Position numbers and translations under genes: made by a program
Shown: piece by piece, positions 18,510-26,839 of the stretch
Position numbering within the stretch: position 1 is the stretch's first letter
How the letters are laid out: every line of letters starts with the position of its first letter
The notes under the pieces: model-generated
Seen by the model: only the letters and a program-made list of their open reading frames with translations
What the model was told of the DNA's origin: nothing
The model's database searches: none
DNA from: Sulfuricurvum sp. PC08-66
GTDB lineage: Bacteria; Campylobacterota; Campylobacteria; Campylobacterales; Sulfurimonadaceae
DNA length: 64,000 bases
Direction: 5' to 3'
Assembly (NCBI GenBank): GCA_000830255.1
Contig: JQIT01000005.1
Span: forward strand, 124,001 to 188,000

Positions 18510-19040
18510 ATGAAAAAACTACTCATTTTGGTAGGGGCGTTTATGACCCTCGCGTGGGCGAACCCAAGAGTGCTTTTGCATACCAATCAGGGCGATATTA
18601 CCGTGGAGTTGCGTAGTGACCTAGCTCCCAAAGCGGTCGAAAATTTCACAGGACTTGTCGCCAAAGGGTACTACGATGGGATAATTTTCCACCGCGTTAT
18701 CAAGGGCTTCATGATTCAAGGTGGCGACCCTACAGGCACAGGACGTGGGGGTGAGTCGATGTGGGGCAAGCCCTTTGGCGATGAGTATTCGCCCAAGGCG
18801 CTTTTCGACCGTGCAGGGGTTTTGGCGATGGCAAATGCGGGACCCCATACCAATGGGAGTCAATTTTTCATCACCACCGCGCCCACTGATTGGCTCAACG
18901 GTCGTCATACGATTTTTGGCTATGTGACCAAGGGTATGGAGGTAGTCAAGCGCATAGAAAATGCCCCTACCTCGGGTCGCGCCAAAGGTGACAAACCACT
19001 CGAAGCAATTATCATCGAAAAAGCGACGCTGTTGCCATGA
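18510..19040 (+). CDS. periplasmic peptidyl-prolyl cis-trans isomerase, cyclophilin type
   Basis: Cyclophilin that isomerises Xaa-Pro bonds, here exported: residues 1-17 form a signal peptide ending LAWA. The 176-residue protein has the active-site blocks IIFHRVIKGFMIQGGDPTGTGRGG (about residues 53-76), MANAGPHTNGSQFFIT and GRHTIFGYVTKGM. Its stop overlaps the lgt start as ATGA, so the two are co-translated. Confidence 0.93.
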   Translation: MKKLLILVGAFMTLAWANPRVLLHTNQGDITVELRSDLAPKAVENFTGLVAKGYYDGIIFHRVIKGFMIQGGDPTGTGRGGESMWGKPFGDEYSPKALFDRAGVLAMANAGPHTNGSQFFITTAPTDWLNGRHTIFGYVTKGMEVVKRIENAPTSGRAKGDKPLEAIIIEKATLLP

Positions 19041-19894
19041 ATAGCTGGAACCAAATTTACACCCACTTCGACCCTGTAGCTTTTTACCTTTTCGGGATTG
19101 GCATTCATTGGTACGGTATCATGTACGCTTTGGCGTTGGGTACGGCGCTGATGGTGGGCAAATGGCTCATCAAACGCGACAACATCGCCATCGATAAGGA
19201 AGCCATCGGGGATTTTTTCCTCTGGGTCGAAATCGGAGTCATTTTGGGCGCGCGTTTGTGGTATGTCCTCTTTTATGATACACACACTGCCTACTACCTC
19301 TCTCACCCGTGGCAAATTTTCAATCCCTTTATGGATGGGCAATTCGTAGGCATTCGCGGCATGAGCTATCACGGGGCGTTGGTGGGCTTTTTGGTCGCGG
19401 CATTTCTCTTTACGCGTCGTCGTAAACAGCCCTTTTTTGTCTATATGGATTTGGTCGCGCTTTCGGTGCCATTGGGGTATGTTTTTGGGCGTATTGGCAA
19501 TTTCCTCAACCAAGAGTTGGTGGGCAAAGAGACGACCGTTTCGTGGGGAATTTACGTCTACGATACGGTGACGTTGCGCCATCCGTCACAGCTTTATGAG
19601 GCGTTTTTGGAAGGCGTAGTGGTCTTTGTGATTTTGATGGCGGTACGACATCGCGTCAAAATTGCAGGGATTTTGACCTTCATGTACGGCATTCTCTATG
19701 CCTTGGCACGTTTCGTAGCAGAGTTTTGGAGAGAGCCAGATGTACAGCTGGGGTATCTCTATGGTGATTGGCTCTCGATGGGTCAGCTACAGTCGCTCAT
19801 TATGATGGCGATCGCACTTGCAGGATTGGTTTACGCCTATCGACGCGGTGAGCCACGTGCTACAGCGATCGGTCGGGGTCGTTCTCGCTCTTGA
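19037..19894 (+). CDS. lgt: prolipoprotein diacylglyceryl transferase
   Basis: Inner-membrane enzyme that attaches diacylglycerol to the lipobox cysteine of prolipoproteins. The 285-residue protein has about seven transmembrane helices, the conserved RGMSYHGALVG segment and the family signature GRIGNFLNQELVG. The ATG overlaps the cyclophilin stop. The last 35 bp overlap the convergent AI-2E family gene. Several lipoproteins in this window are its likely substrates. Confidence 0.97.
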   Translation: MNSWNQIYTHFDPVAFYLFGIGIHWYGIMYALALGTALMVGKWLIKRDNIAIDKEAIGDFFLWVEIGVILGARLWYVLFYDTHTAYYLSHPWQIFNPFMDGQFVGIRGMSYHGALVGFLVAAFLFTRRRKQPFFVYMDLVALSVPLGYVFGRIGNFLNQELVGKETTVSWGIYVYDTVTLRHPSQLYEAFLEGVVVFVILMAVRHRVKIAGILTFMYGILYALARFVAEFWREPDVQLGYLYGDWLSMGQLQSLIMMAIALAGLVYAYRRGEPRATAIGRGRSRS

Positions 19895-20927
19895 CCGTCG
19901 TATGCACAATCTCTTTGTAGAGGTTGAGCAGTGAGATGAAAAAGGTAGTAATCGCAGGTCCCAAAATCATCCCCCAAAACCCAAAGGTCGATAGTCCCGC
20001 CAAAATAGCGAAGAAGATGAGCAGTTCATTGGGCGCGACTTTGCTTTTGACGAAGGCGATGTTGATATATTTGATGATGAGCGGCTTGACAAAGGTATCC
20101 GCGATGATGGAAATCATCACGATACTGTAGACGGCAATGACGATGGCTGAGGCAGTATCCCCATGCGCGATTTGGTAGAGCGCCAAAGGCACCCACAACA
20201 GCGCACCCCCCACAATAGGCACCAGCGAAGCAAAGCCGTACAAAATCCCAAACAACAACGCATCGAACCCATAGGCATACGCCACCACCGCAAAGAGCGC
20301 ACCCTCCAATATCGCCGTTGCCAATATCGAATAAAAGACAATACTCATCGTCGTACTCGCACTCAAAAAGAGCCCTTGCGTCTGCCCAGGGTGGAAGGGA
20401 ATGATATCGAGGAAATATTGTCCAATTTTGCGCCCATAGAGCAGGAGCATAAAATAAAATGCCAAGATAAAGAGCACATCCATCATAAAGGTGGCGCTTT
20501 TGGCACCCAGTGTCGTGAGCATATCCAGCGCATATTCAGCATACCCTGCAATGGCGTCGTGAGTAGTCAGCTCCTCTAGGTAGGGTCGCACCACCTCTAG
20601 CGAAGAGGGCAACTGTGTCTCTAATACCACAGCGACTTTGGCGATGTCCTCTTGGATAGTGGCAAGCTTGATGTGGGTGATGTGCACAGCAAGCGTGATG
20701 ATGAGGTAGACAATAGGGGCAAAGAAGAGCATCATGAGCGTGAGTGTCGAGCCTACCGATGCGACAATATCGTGGCGTAGGGTGCGTAGCATCAATCGAT
20801 GCAGACTTGAGGTGGCAATCACGAGCAAAAAAGCGATAGTGATATTGAGCAAAAACGAGGCGTAGAGGTCGAGCATCCAATAAAACGCCAGCACAATAAG
20901 TGCGCCTAAAAAATAGATCGGTTTCAC
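19860..20927 (-). CDS. AI-2E family transporter (UPF0118)
   Basis: A 355-residue polytopic membrane protein of the AI-2E transporter superfamily, whose members export small molecules or exchange ions; the substrate cannot be told from sequence. It shows the typical layout: four N-terminal helices, a long hydrophilic stretch, then [27 protein letters not shown] and a C-terminal [10 protein letters not shown] loop. The GTG start overlaps the ruvB stop as GTGA. Confidence 0.9.
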   Translation of the reverse strand: MKPIYFLGALIVLAFYWMLDLYASFLLNITIAFLLVIATSSLHRLMLRTLRHDIVASVGSTLTLMMLFFAPIVYLIITLAVHITHIKLATIQEDIAKVAVVLETQLPSSLEVVRPYLEELTTHDAIAGYAEYALDMLTTLGAKSATFMMDVLFILAFYFMLLLYGRKIGQYFLDIIPFHPGQTQGLFLSASTTMSIVFYSILATAILEGALFAVVAYAYGFDALLFGILYGFASLVPIVGGALLWVPLALYQIAHGDTASAIVIAVYSIVMISIIADTFVKPLIIKYINIAFVKSKVAPNELLIFFAILAGLSTFGFWGMILGPAITTFFISLLNLYKEIVHTTVKSENDPDRSL

Positions 20928-21934
20928 AGCAACTCTCCTTGGATTTTGGGTGGGGTCAGACGGAAAAGCTCATAGGTTTTGAGCGTCGCTTTGCGTCCAC
21001 GTGGGGTGCGTTCGATATAGCCATTGGCCAACAAATAAGGCTCCAAAACATCCTCGATAGTCCCCTCATCTTCGCTCAATGCCGCGGCAATCGTCGATAG
21101 TCCCAGCGCGCGTCCTTTGGCAGAGATGAGCAGCTCCAACAGATGAATATCTTGGGCATCAAAACCGTGATGATTCACCCCTAGCTCTTCGAGTGCATAG
21201 TGCGCTCTAGACAAATTTATCGCACTTTCGTTTGCCACCTCGGCAAAATCGCGCACCCGTCGAAGCAGTCGCAAAGCGATGCGGGGCGTACCGCGACTAC
21301 GGCGTGCGATTTCGTAGGCGGCATCCTCGATGAGGGGCTTTTGGAGGGTCTGACTGGCACGAGTGACGATGGTGCGTAGCTCTTCATGCGTATAAAACTG
21401 CAAGCGAAAATGCATCCCAAATCTATCACGTAAAGGTGCACTGAGCATCCCTGCACGTGTCGTAGCCCCGATGAGGGTGAAGCGGGGCAGGTCGATTTTG
21501 ACACTTTGGGTTGCTGAGCCACTCCCTATCATGATATCGAGACGATAATCCTCCATCGCAGGGTACAAAATCTCCTCGATAGCGGTATTGAGGCGGTGAA
21601 TCTCATCGATGAAGAGAATATCTCCCTCTTCGAGTGAAGTGAGCATCGCGGCTAAATCGCCAGACTTTTCTATCATGGGCGCGGCGGTGACCTTGATATT
21701 GCACCCCATTTGGTGCGCGATGATGTGCGCCAAGGTGGTCTTGCCCAATCCAGGAGGGCCAAAAAGCAGCGTATGGTCGAGCGACTCGCCGCGCTTGGTG
21801 GCGGCTTCTACGAAGACTTGGAGGTTTTTCTTGATTTGGTCTTGACCGATGTAGTGCTCCCATGTAGTAGGGCGCAATCCACTCTCATAGGTCGATTCAC
21901 GGCTGTTACTTTGGGCATTGAGCGATTCGTTCAT
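20924..21934 (-). CDS. ruvB: Holliday junction branch migration helicase RuvB
   Basis: AAA+ motor that drives branch migration with RuvA. The 336-residue protein has Walker [12 protein letters not shown], Walker B FIDEIHRL, the sensor [18 protein letters not shown], and a C-terminal winged helix with TPRGR. The ATG follows an AAGG ribosome-binding site 5 bp after panB. RuvA and RuvC are not nearby. Confidence 0.98.
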   Translation of the reverse strand: MNESLNAQSNSRESTYESGLRPTTWEHYIGQDQIKKNLQVFVEAATKRGESLDHTLLFGPPGLGKTTLAHIIAHQMGCNIKVTAAPMIEKSGDLAAMLTSLEEGDILFIDEIHRLNTAIEEILYPAMEDYRLDIMIGSGSATQSVKIDLPRFTLIGATTRAGMLSAPLRDRFGMHFRLQFYTHEELRTIVTRASQTLQKPLIEDAAYEIARRSRGTPRIALRLLRRVRDFAEVANESAINLSRAHYALEELGVNHHGFDAQDIHLLELLISAKGRALGLSTIAAALSEDEGTIEDVLEPYLLANGYIERTPRGRKATLKTYELFRLTPPKIQGELL

Positions 21935-21939
21935 AGCCT

Positions 21940-22728
21940 TTAGTAGCTCTCTTTGGGCGTGGGGAAGGTGCGTGCTTGGACTTCATCGGCGTAGCGTTTG
22001 ACCGCTTGGCGCACCTGCGTGGCACCCTCCATATAGGTCTTGACAAATTTAGGGGTAAATGCCTCAAAAAGTCCCAACATATCGGACCACACCAACACCT
22101 GCCCATCGACATCGACACCTGCACCGATACCGATGACAGGTATCGAGAGCGCTTTGGCGACGGCAGTAGCTACGTGCGTCTTGACCCCCTCGATGACGAG
22201 CATAAAAGCCCCTGCCGCCTCGATAGCACGCGCATCTTCGAGGATAGTTTGCATGCTTGCCTCGTCCTTGCCCTTGACGCTGTATCCTCCATCTGCACGC
22301 ACCATTTGGGGCATGAGTCCTACGTGTCCCACGACCGCGATGCCGTTATCGACGAGGTGGCGCACAGTGGCGGCTTTGGTGGCGCCCCCTTCGATTTTGA
22401 CCGCAGCAGCAGGGGTCGTCTGGTAGACCTTCATGGCGTTGCGTAGTGCCTCATCGGGGGTGTTGTAGGAGCCAAAGGGCATATCGCATACCACAAAAGC
22501 CTCAGGTGCACCGTTGCAGACGGCTTGGGTGTGGTAAATCATCTGCTCTAGCGTGGCAGAGAGCGTATCTTTGGCACCCAAAAAGCTCATATTGAGGCTA
22601 TCGCCCACGAGGATTACATCGATGTGGGAGGCGAAGAGTCGCGCGAAAAGCGCATCGTAGGCGGTTATCATCGTGATAGGACGCTGATGTTTGAGAGCTT
22701 TGAGGGAGGTGATAGTGTGGTTGGGCAT
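21940..22728 (-). CDS. panB: 3-methyl-2-oxobutanoate hydroxymethyltransferase
   Basis: First committed enzyme of pantothenate synthesis, adding a hydroxymethyl group from methylene-tetrahydrofolate to ketoisovalerate. The 262-residue protein contains [29 protein letters not shown], and VGHVGLMPQ, the substrate and metal loops. panC and panD are not in the window. Confidence 0.97.
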   Translation of the reverse strand: MPNHTITSLKALKHQRPITMITAYDALFARLFASHIDVILVGDSLNMSFLGAKDTLSATLEQMIYHTQAVCNGAPEAFVVCDMPFGSYNTPDEALRNAMKVYQTTPAAAVKIEGGATKAATVRHLVDNGIAVVGHVGLMPQMVRADGGYSVKGKDEASMQTILEDARAIEAAGAFMLVIEGVKTHVATAVAKALSIPVIGIGAGVDVDGQVLVWSDMLGLFEAFTPKFVKTYMEGATQVRQAVKRYADEVQARTFPTPKESY

Positions 22729-22801
22729 AGAGTGCCTTTGAGGGCGTAATTTAGGGCAATTCTAGCCAAACAATGGTAAAATTTCCAAGCAGGAGTCGCC
22801 A

Positions 22802-23203
22802 TTGGGAGCACGTAGAGCGCTAGAAGCGGAGTACGATTATGAAATCGTCGATGAGTTTATGGATCACTTCGGTGTGAGCGTAGAGCTTATCGAGCCTTTG
22901 ACGTTACAGCTGGAAGAGGCATCCTCCTACGTGCAGGCGGTCAATGAGCTTTTTCGGATTTTTCACAACACCAAATCTGCCGCAGGATACCTGCATATCG
23001 AGATGATTGCCGCTTTTAGCGCACTCGTCGAGGATGTGCTAGAGAATCTTCGCCAAACGAGCGGTCCCGCAAAAAGCGGTGTCGTCGATTGGTTGCTTTT
23101 GTGTGATGATCAGATGCAAAAATGGTATCAAAACCTCTCGAATGACACTGAACTGCTTCCCCTTAATCGGGCTATTTTGACATCGATTCCCATTTTACAT
23201 TAG
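22802..23203 (+). CDS. histidine phosphotransfer (Hpt) domain protein
   Basis: A 133-residue single-domain protein. The sequence LFRIFHNTKSAAGYLHIEMIA matches the Hpt phosphorylation motif HxxKSxAGxL (histidine at about residue 59). The start is TTG, supported by AGGAG at 22791-22795, six bases upstream. No kinase or receiver gene is adjacent, and trpA follows 9 bp downstream, so it is an orphan Hpt whose partners are elsewhere. Confidence 0.8.
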   Translation: MGARRALEAEYDYEIVDEFMDHFGVSVELIEPLTLQLEEASSYVQAVNELFRIFHNTKSAAGYLHIEMIAAFSALVEDVLENLRQTSGPAKSGVVDWLLLCDDQMQKWYQNLSNDTELLPLNRAILTSIPILH

Positions 23204-23212
23204 GAGTGCACC

Positions 23213-23956
23213 GTGCACAAAAAATTAGTCGCATACATCACGTCGGGGTTGCCTGACAACAGTTTTACTATCGATTTGGCGTTGGCTATGGCGGATGCGG
23301 GTGTCGATAGTATCGAGCTTGGGATTCCCTTCTCTGACCCTGTAGCCGATGGTCCTATCATCGAGCGTGCCAATCTCACGGCACTGCAACAAGGCGTCAC
23401 CTTCGCCGATGTCAAGGCTATTTCGCGCGTCATTGCACCTATCATCGATACGTTGTGGATGGGCTATTTCAACTCTTTTTACCATCAAGGCATGGAGAAA
23501 TTGCTCCAAGAAGCCCAAGCGATGCGTCTCTCGGGGATGATTATTCCTGATTTGCCCTATGAAGAGGCGGTGGCGTATGCGCACCTTTTCGCGCAACACC
23601 ATGTCGCCAATATCACCTTCGTCGCCCCTACCGATAGCGATGCACGTATCGCGACGCTGGTCGAAAATGCCCAAAAATTCATCTACCTCGTCGCCTACGC
23701 AGGCATCACAGGCAGTGGGCAAAGTGAGGAGCTAGAGGGTGTCGTAGCGTCGATTCGCACGCATACGGCTACACCCGTCTATGTAGGATTTGGGGTCAAT
23801 GCCCAAACCGCCCGCGACAAAGCACGCGGTGTCGATGGGGTCATCGTGGGTTCGGCTTTTGTCGATATTTTGTTGCGTGATGCGCTTTCACAAAGTGCCA
23901 AAATCGACGCTGTAGCGGCACTGGCACGCGAAATCAAAGAAAAGATTAATAGTTAG
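23213..23956 (+). CDS. trpA: tryptophan synthase alpha chain
   Basis: Cleaves indole-3-glycerol phosphate to indole, which is passed to TrpB. The 247-residue TIM-barrel protein keeps the catalytic glutamate (E35) and aspartate (D46) in SIELGIPFSDPVADGP, and the phosphate-binding GFGVN and VGSAFVD loops. GTG start with AGGAG at 23202-23206. It is separated from trpB; trpF is also isolated at 47954, so trp genes are scattered. Confidence 0.97.
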   Translation: MHKKLVAYITSGLPDNSFTIDLALAMADAGVDSIELGIPFSDPVADGPIIERANLTALQQGVTFADVKAISRVIAPIIDTLWMGYFNSFYHQGMEKLLQEAQAMRLSGMIIPDLPYEEAVAYAHLFAQHHVANITFVAPTDSDARIATLVENAQKFIYLVAYAGITGSGQSEELEGVVASIRTHTATPVYVGFGVNAQTARDKARGVDGVIVGSAFVDILLRDALSQSAKIDAVAALAREIKEKINS

Positions 23957-24094
23957 GCGCTATACTTGCGCCCTCTATCGATACTCGATGGAAGTGTTAT
24001 TTAAAGGCACTAGTGCCGCGAGCTTGCCGCTGAGGCAAACGCAGAGTTATCGTAGCCAAATCGGGCTTTGCTCGATTGGCGTGTTATTTCAAAT
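23957..24094 (+). promoter_or_regulatory. structured leader upstream of tmRNA
   Basis: 138 bp between trpA and ssrA hold no gene but several potential RNA hairpins: ATCGA/TCGAT at 23977-23989, the palindrome GGCACTAGTGCC at 24006-24017, GCG..TTGCC/GGCAA..CGC at 24018-24042, and GCCAAATCG/CGATTGGC at 24055-24080. A TATACT box at 23961-23966 could start transcription. A 19-bp segment (CTCGATGGAAGTGTTATTT) recurs with three changes 87 bp later, at 24071-24089, just before ssrA. It may be a processed 5' leader, a tandem promoter or a small RNA. Confidence 0.45.
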
Positions 24095-24464
24095 GGGGAC
24101 GACTTGGCTTCGACAGGAGCAGGTCGCTTTCGGTTGCATGTCGGGCTGAGCACCCCGTTATACGGCTCAAACTTGCTTAACCGCAAACAATTCTAACTAC
24201 CGTCCTGCTTACGCTGTAGCGTAAGTTTAACTAAAACTTAGGACTGCTTCACCTCTTGACGTCAAATAGAGAGGGTTCGAAGTATCACAACTCTTTGGCT
24301 ATACCGTGTGGGTGTCTCCCTGCGCGAAGAATCCTAGAGACTCGTACGCTGTAGCTTTGCACGTGGTGCGAAAGCGTATTAAACTCCAATCAACGTTTCT
24401 AAACATGTAGACGCCGATGGTAGCTTGTTTTTGGACTGGGGTTCGATTCCCCACGTCTCCACCA
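24095..24464 (+). ncRNA. ssrA: transfer-messenger RNA (tmRNA)
   Basis: One-piece tmRNA of 370 nt for rescue of stalled ribosomes. The 5' end GGGGACGACTTGGCTTCGAC and the 3' end with a T-arm (GGTTCGATTCC) and encoded CCA form the tRNA-like domain. The tag reading frame at 24183-24224 encodes ANNSNYRPAYAVA and stops at TAA, close to tags of Campylobacter and Helicobacter (ANN...APAYA...). The 3' end of ssrA is a common integration site, and an accessory segment follows. Confidence 0.97.
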
Positions 24465-24625
24465 ATAAACCCGCATTAAACTTCAAATTTTCCTCATAAT
24501 TTCTCCTAAAAACCTTACTACAATACTCTCTAGTGCTCTATTTAAATCTTTCAGTTGCGCGTCAAAGATAGTTCGCTACGATGCAACCCACTACAAGAGA
24601 TTTACCCATAAAATGGAGGCGTGAA

Positions 24626-24859
24626 ATGCAGATTGTTTTGGATGTCAAACCCAGCTATTATCAGCAAATAATGGGAGTTTTGCAGTCGCTAGACCCACGC
24701 TTTTTCAACAAAATCGAGACAGACACGACGAGTCTCTTCGCACAAAATCAAAAATATTTAGCCCAAGAGTTAGCAGACATGGAGAGTAAAAATGCCACGA
24801 TGATTTCTGAAGAAGCATTTTGGGCATCGACAGATGAGGTGTTGGCAACTTCAAAATGA
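24626..24859 (+). CDS. antitoxin of a RelE/ParE-type toxin-antitoxin pair
   Basis: A 77-residue acidic protein starting at the ATG 24626, which is placed by GGAGG at 24615-24619. It is predicted helical and carries no recognisable DNA-binding fold. The call rests on its size and on the 4-bp overlap with a downstream RelE/ParE-like gene. The reading frame is intact although the toxin is broken. The preceding 160 bp after ssrA contain only a possible promoter (TTGCGC at 24555, TACGAT at 24577). Confidence 0.65.
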   Translation: MQIVLDVKPSYYQQIMGVLQSLDPRFFNKIETDTTSLFAQNQKYLAQELADMESKNATMISEEAFWASTDEVLATSK

Positions 24860-25151
24860 AAATCCTCTTCAAAGAGAGTTTCAAAACACGCTTCAATCGA
24901 CAGCTAGCTTATATCGCGCAAGACAATAAAACTGCCGCAATACAATTTCGTGATGCTCTACGCGAAAAAATCGCTTTTTTAAAAGAGAGTCCTCTTATCT
25001 ACCGTCAATCAATTTATTTTGACAATCCGCTCATTCGTGATTTGCCTATAAAGGCTACACGATTACCTATCGAATCAATGAAGAAACCATTGAAATTTTT
25101 GGTTTTACAAAATATCAGGAAACTATCGCTGATGAAGAAGAAATTTATTAG
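24856..25151 (+). pseudogene. RelE/ParE family toxin, frameshifted
   Basis: The frame opens with MKILFKESFKTRFNRQLAYI and runs to IRDLP as a normal ParE/RelE protein, then loses similarity. One base out of frame, from 25047, the DNA encodes YKGYTITYRINEE and EIFGFTKYQE up to TAG at 25149-25151, exactly the conserved C-terminus of the family. Repaired, the protein would have about 98 residues, the family norm. The lesion is at 25045-25046, equivalent to loss of one base. Either the toxin is inactivated or this is a sequencing error. As written, the frame continues to 25191 with an unrelated tail. Confidence 0.82.
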
Positions 25152-25180
25152 GCAATGCCCAATGTCTCCACTACGTAATA

Positions 25181-25432
25181 TCAATATTTAAAAAGTTCGC
25201 CAATATCGCACTCTAAAATATAGGCGATTTGATAAAGATGTTTCAAATTAAAGTGTTGTTTTTTGTGATACAGCTCTCCTTGAGAAATCAGACCAGAAGA
25301 TTTTAAATTCATTGCAAGTGAAAGCTCTAATTGCGTCATGCCCCTTACCTCGCGCATGCGTTTGACGTTTTTTCCTATGTTTTTGTAAAAATTCTCTATC
25401 TCTTCTTCAGAGATATCCTCAATGTTTTTCAA
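25181..25432 (-). CDS. XRE family transcriptional regulator
   Basis: An 83-residue helix-turn-helix protein. Residues about 18-80 (IGKNVKRMREVRGMTQLELS...LKHLYQIAYILECDIGELF) match the Cro/C1-type fold. The start is TTG, supported by AGGA six bases upstream. It is divergent to the beta-barrel gene, and the intergenic region carries two perfect palindromes that are likely its operators, so autoregulation is probable. It converges on the broken toxin. Confidence 0.85.
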   Translation of the reverse strand: MKNIEDISEEEIENFYKNIGKNVKRMREVRGMTQLELSLAMNLKSSGLISQGELYHKKQHFNLKHLYQIAYILECDIGELFKY

Positions 25433-25444
25433 CAGTTTTCCTAC

Positions 25445-25458
25445 ATAGTAATTACTAT
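25445..25458. promoter_or_regulatory. palindromic operator 1 (ATAGTAATTACTAT)
   Basis: Perfect 14-bp palindrome in the divergent region between the XRE regulator and the beta-barrel gene. It shares the 12-bp core TAGTAATTACTA with operator 2, centre to centre 46 bp away, and covers the -35 position of the plus-strand promoter whose -10 is TATAAT at 25474-25479. Confidence 0.75.
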
Positions 25459-25473
25459 TTAAGAGTAGTTGAA

Positions 25474-25479
25474 TATAAT
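25474..25479 (+). promoter_or_regulatory. -10 box of the beta-barrel gene
   Basis: Perfect TATAAT, 50 bp before the ATG of the outer-membrane protein gene and lying between the two palindromic operators, a layout suited to repression. Confidence 0.55.
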
Positions 25480-25488
25480 TTTTCCTTC

Positions 25489-25506
25489 AAGTAGTAATTA
25501 CTACTT
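25489..25506. promoter_or_regulatory. palindromic operator 2 (AAGTAGTAATTACTACTT)
   Basis: Perfect 18-bp palindrome containing the same TAGTAATTACTA core as operator 1, located just downstream of the expected transcription start of the beta-barrel gene. Confidence 0.75.
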
Positions 25507-25529
25507 AGAATAATCATGAGGTTAAAAAT

Positions 25530-26135
25530 ATGAAAAAAATTCTCTCTAGTGTTGCCCTTTTGGGTCTAGTTACTTCGGCAAATGCCGCAATGGATGTGGG
25601 TATGAAAGTTGGTTTTCTCAGTGGTTCGCAAGACTACAATAACAGTGCAATCATGGGACCTGAAGTAGAAGGGCACTTTCTTTTTGGAGAAGCCTTTAAA
25701 ATGGGCTTGGGGTTTGCGGCAAAACAACAAATCGGTCTTGGGTACTCTGCCTCATTGATAGCAGCGTATGAAGTAATTCCCAATCTAACTGTCGATGCAA
25801 GCGTAGGATATGCTATGGTGGAAATGGGCAAAGCACCTTCACCTTATGAAAAGTATAAAGTCGTTGGAATGGGAGCTGAATACAGTGCAGGTGTCAAATA
25901 CAAGCTTCTTGGAGATTGGGGTGTTTACGCGACCGTAGGGGCAAATAGCGTGTCTGATACTACTTTTAATCGAAGTGCTAACCAATCCTACTTTACGATA
26001 GGTATTCTCTATGAGCAACGTCAAGGCATCGCTCTGCCAGTACGCAAAACGTCACAAGTGATGGACGAAACAGAAGCCCAAGAGCCACAAGTTGTTGAAG
26101 AACCAAAACCTGCAGAAAAAACGCGAAATCGCTAA
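25530..26135 (+). CDS. outer-membrane beta-barrel protein
   Basis: A 201-residue exported protein with a signal peptide ending SANA (about residue 19). Residues 20-165 alternate polar and hydrophobic residues in about eight strands, with aromatic strand ends and a terminal FTIGILYEQ, the pattern of small OmpA-like barrels. A proline- and glutamate-rich tail follows. No family can be named. It is divergent from, and probably controlled by, the XRE regulator. Confidence 0.7.
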   Translation: MKKILSSVALLGLVTSANAAMDVGMKVGFLSGSQDYNNSAIMGPEVEGHFLFGEAFKMGLGFAAKQQIGLGYSASLIAAYEVIPNLTVDASVGYAMVEMGKAPSPYEKYKVVGMGAEYSAGVKYKLLGDWGVYATVGANSVSDTTFNRSANQSYFTIGILYEQRQGIALPVRKTSQVMDETEAQEPQVVEEPKPAEKTRNR

Positions 26136-26192
26136 TCCCTCCTTTTTTGGTTTCACAATTTGGCATAATTGCCAACATTAAAAGGAGTTCTT

Positions 26193-26810
26193 ATGAATGG
26201 TATTAAATTGATGTTGTTTGCATTGTTGGCAAGCGTTTTTGTCGGGTGCGGTACAGTGCCCGATAACGGTGGAGGGATTGATGTCGATGCGGTGGACGAC
26301 ACCAACTACTCATCGACTGATGATAATACCTCAACGTATGAGGTTACAACCATAGAATATCGAGCCATTGTTTGGGCCGACGCTATGGTTCAAGATGGAA
26401 ACTGGACGATGGAGTACAAAAAGAATACAGGAGATGGGGATGATATTATCACTTTCTATGGCGTTCAGAGCTATTTAGAGGATAACGAAACATACGATTA
26501 CTCTGAATCGTATTTAAGTGTTGGAATTAATAGCTCACTTGGCACTGACTTTTTTAATGTGTCAGAGATTTATCGACCTACTATTGTCTTTCGTCTCAAA
26601 AAAGATGGCAGACTTCTTCGAGATGGTAAAGTCATTTATGATTTTGGCGAATTTGGATCAGTAAGTGTGCAGGTAGGAATTCATAGTAAAGCTAATTTTG
26701 TTAAAACCAGTGGAGTGTCTACTTGGGATACTTTCGCTGAATCTATTCGCTTATATTACAAAACAGGTTCTATGGAGAGAGTGTTTCGAATTAGCTACGG
26801 CTACAATTGA
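26193..26810 (+). CDS. hypothetical lipoprotein
   Basis: A 205-residue protein whose start ATG at 26193 follows AAGGAG. The signal sequence ends in a lipobox SVFVGC, so Lgt would lipidate the cysteine at about residue 18. An Asp- and Thr-rich linker follows, then a beta-rich domain without recognised motifs. Base composition is AT-rich like its neighbours. Function unknown. Confidence 0.65.
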   Translation: MNGIKLMLFALLASVFVGCGTVPDNGGGIDVDAVDDTNYSSTDDNTSTYEVTTIEYRAIVWADAMVQDGNWTMEYKKNTGDGDDIITFYGVQSYLEDNETYDYSESYLSVGINSSLGTDFFNVSEIYRPTIVFRLKKDGRLLRDGKVIYDFGEFGSVSVQVGIHSKANFVKTSGVSTWDTFAESIRLYYKTGSMERVFRISYGYN

Positions 26811-26839
26811 AAAAAGCGCACCTTCGGGTGCGATGTTTT
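26811..26839. terminator. bidirectional rho-independent terminator
   Basis: The stem CGCACC/GGTGCG around a TTCG tetraloop (26817-26832) lies between the convergent lipoprotein and rep genes. On the minus strand the hairpin is followed by six U, a strong terminator for rep; on the plus strand the downstream run is ATGTTTTA, weaker. Confidence 0.85.

Noticed and set aside
23192-23205. TTTTACATTAGG, identical to part of the chemoreceptor promoter repeat
   Set aside because: It lies at the 3' end of the Hpt gene, has no second heptamer 11 bp away and no -10 box at the right distance.
23956-23972. GGCGC-N7-GCGCC after trpA as terminator
   Set aside because: Short stem without a following U-run, and it surrounds a TATACT box that may be a promoter.
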